DNA from: Paracoccaceae bacterium
GTDB taxonomy: Bacteria > Pseudomonadota > Alphaproteobacteria > Rhodobacterales > Rhodobacteraceae
Assembly (NCBI GenBank): GCA_026982515.1
Contig: JALSGY010000073.1
Span: 1 to 5,267, forward strand
Direction of reading: 5' to 3'
DNA length: 5,267 nucleotides
The position numbers and the translations under genes were made by a program. Positions within the stretch are counted from its first letter, which is position 1. The number at the start of each line of letters is the position of its first letter. The notes beneath the pieces are model-generated. The model was given only the letters and a program-made list of their open reading frames with translations, was not told the origin of the DNA and ran no database searches. Positions 5,059-5,267 of this stretch are shown here, piece after piece.

Positions 5059-5267
5059 CTACCCGGCCATCGCGCGGTTTTTCGCCTCTTCCAGCCATTC
5101 GGGGTGAAGCATCGGGGCGCCGAAGTGGTAACCCTGCATGCAGTCCACCCCGACATCGGCGAGGAACGTGGCATCGCGTGCCGATTCCACGGATTCGGCT
5201 ATGGTCACCATGTCGAAATGGCGGGCCACCGAGATGAGGGCGCGGGTCAGCACCTGGTTGTCGGGGT
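5059..5267 (-). CDS. EAL-domain protein, cyclic-di-GMP phosphodiesterase type (C-terminal 68 residues; 5' part beyond window)
   Basis: The end of an EAL domain, the fold that hydrolyses cyclic-di-GMP to pGpG in the cytosol or at the membrane. Seen in the visible part: TIAESVES (canonical AEGVET), then CMQGYHFGAP (canonical QGYxFGxP) 20 residues further on, and a tail with PEWLEEA. The Glu of AESVE and the Gln of QGY match conserved active-site positions (Glu703 and Gln723 in TBD1265 numbering, from memory; the 20-residue spacing agrees). The Gly of AEGVE is Ser here, a variation seen in other EAL proteins. The EAL signature and DDFGTG loop lie outside the window, so activity, and whether a GGDEF or sensor domain precedes it, cannot be judged. 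It stops at TAG (5061-5059) and lies upstream of phaA on the same strand, 189 bp away; an operon is not required. Confidence 0.88.
   Translation of the reverse strand, partial: PDNQVLTRALISVARHFDMVTIAESVESARDATFLADVGVDCMQGYHFGAPMLHPEWLEEAKNRAMAG

Overview
The window looks like chromosomal DNA from a GC-rich, polyhydroxyalkanoate-making alphaproteobacterium, most likely of the Rhodobacteraceae/Paracoccus group. The support is the strong third-position G/C bias in every reading frame called, a phaA-phaB operon of the Paracoccus/Rhodobacter type, a long-chain polyprenyl diphosphate synthase divergent from a DUF2007 gene and a TrmN6-like methyltransferase, and a small YdcH/DUF465 protein. This is inference from gene content, with no database search.

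Left part (1-1618): the 5' two thirds of a long-chain polyprenyl diphosphate synthase (ispB type, ubiquinone side chain) reads leftward and runs off the window. It is divergent from a two-gene rightward unit across a gap of only about 55 bp. That unit is a 71-residue DUF2007 protein followed, after TGA-GCG-GTG in the same frame, by a class I SAM-dependent methyltransferase of the TrmN6/YfiC type.

Middle (1619-2875): a promoter-like pair and a clear Shine-Dalgarno precede a 55-residue YdcH/DUF465 gene. It ends tail-to-tail, overlapping by 10 bp, with a leftward DMT/EamA transporter resembling the aromatic amino acid exporter YddG. A strong rho-independent terminator (9-bp GC stem, then T5 on the minus strand) separates the transporter from the operon upstream of it.

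Right part (2876-5058): leftward phaA (acetyl-CoA acetyltransferase) and phaB (NADPH acetoacetyl-CoA reductase). Together they turn two acetyl-CoA into (R)-3-hydroxybutyryl-CoA, the monomer for PHB synthase. The PHB synthase (phaC), phasin and PhaR genes are not in the window. The 92-bp phaA-phaB gap holds a perfect dyad (two 11-nt arms around a 5-nt loop). Upstream of phaA there is a CTGC-N4-GCAG element like PhaR operators and, as a competing reading, a tiny leader ORF with an AGGAGG site whose stop overlaps the phaA start.

Right edge (5059-5267): the C-terminal 68 residues of a leftward EAL-domain (cyclic-di-GMP phosphodiesterase-type) protein.

Most of the window is ordinary housekeeping and storage metabolism. 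I see no mobile element, CRISPR array, tRNA or rRNA, and nothing that forms a new defence or biosynthetic system. The points worth a second look are the regulatory signals around phaAB and the possibly leaderless DUF2007 transcript. No gene-free stretch exceeds 300 bp; the longest is 4870-5058.
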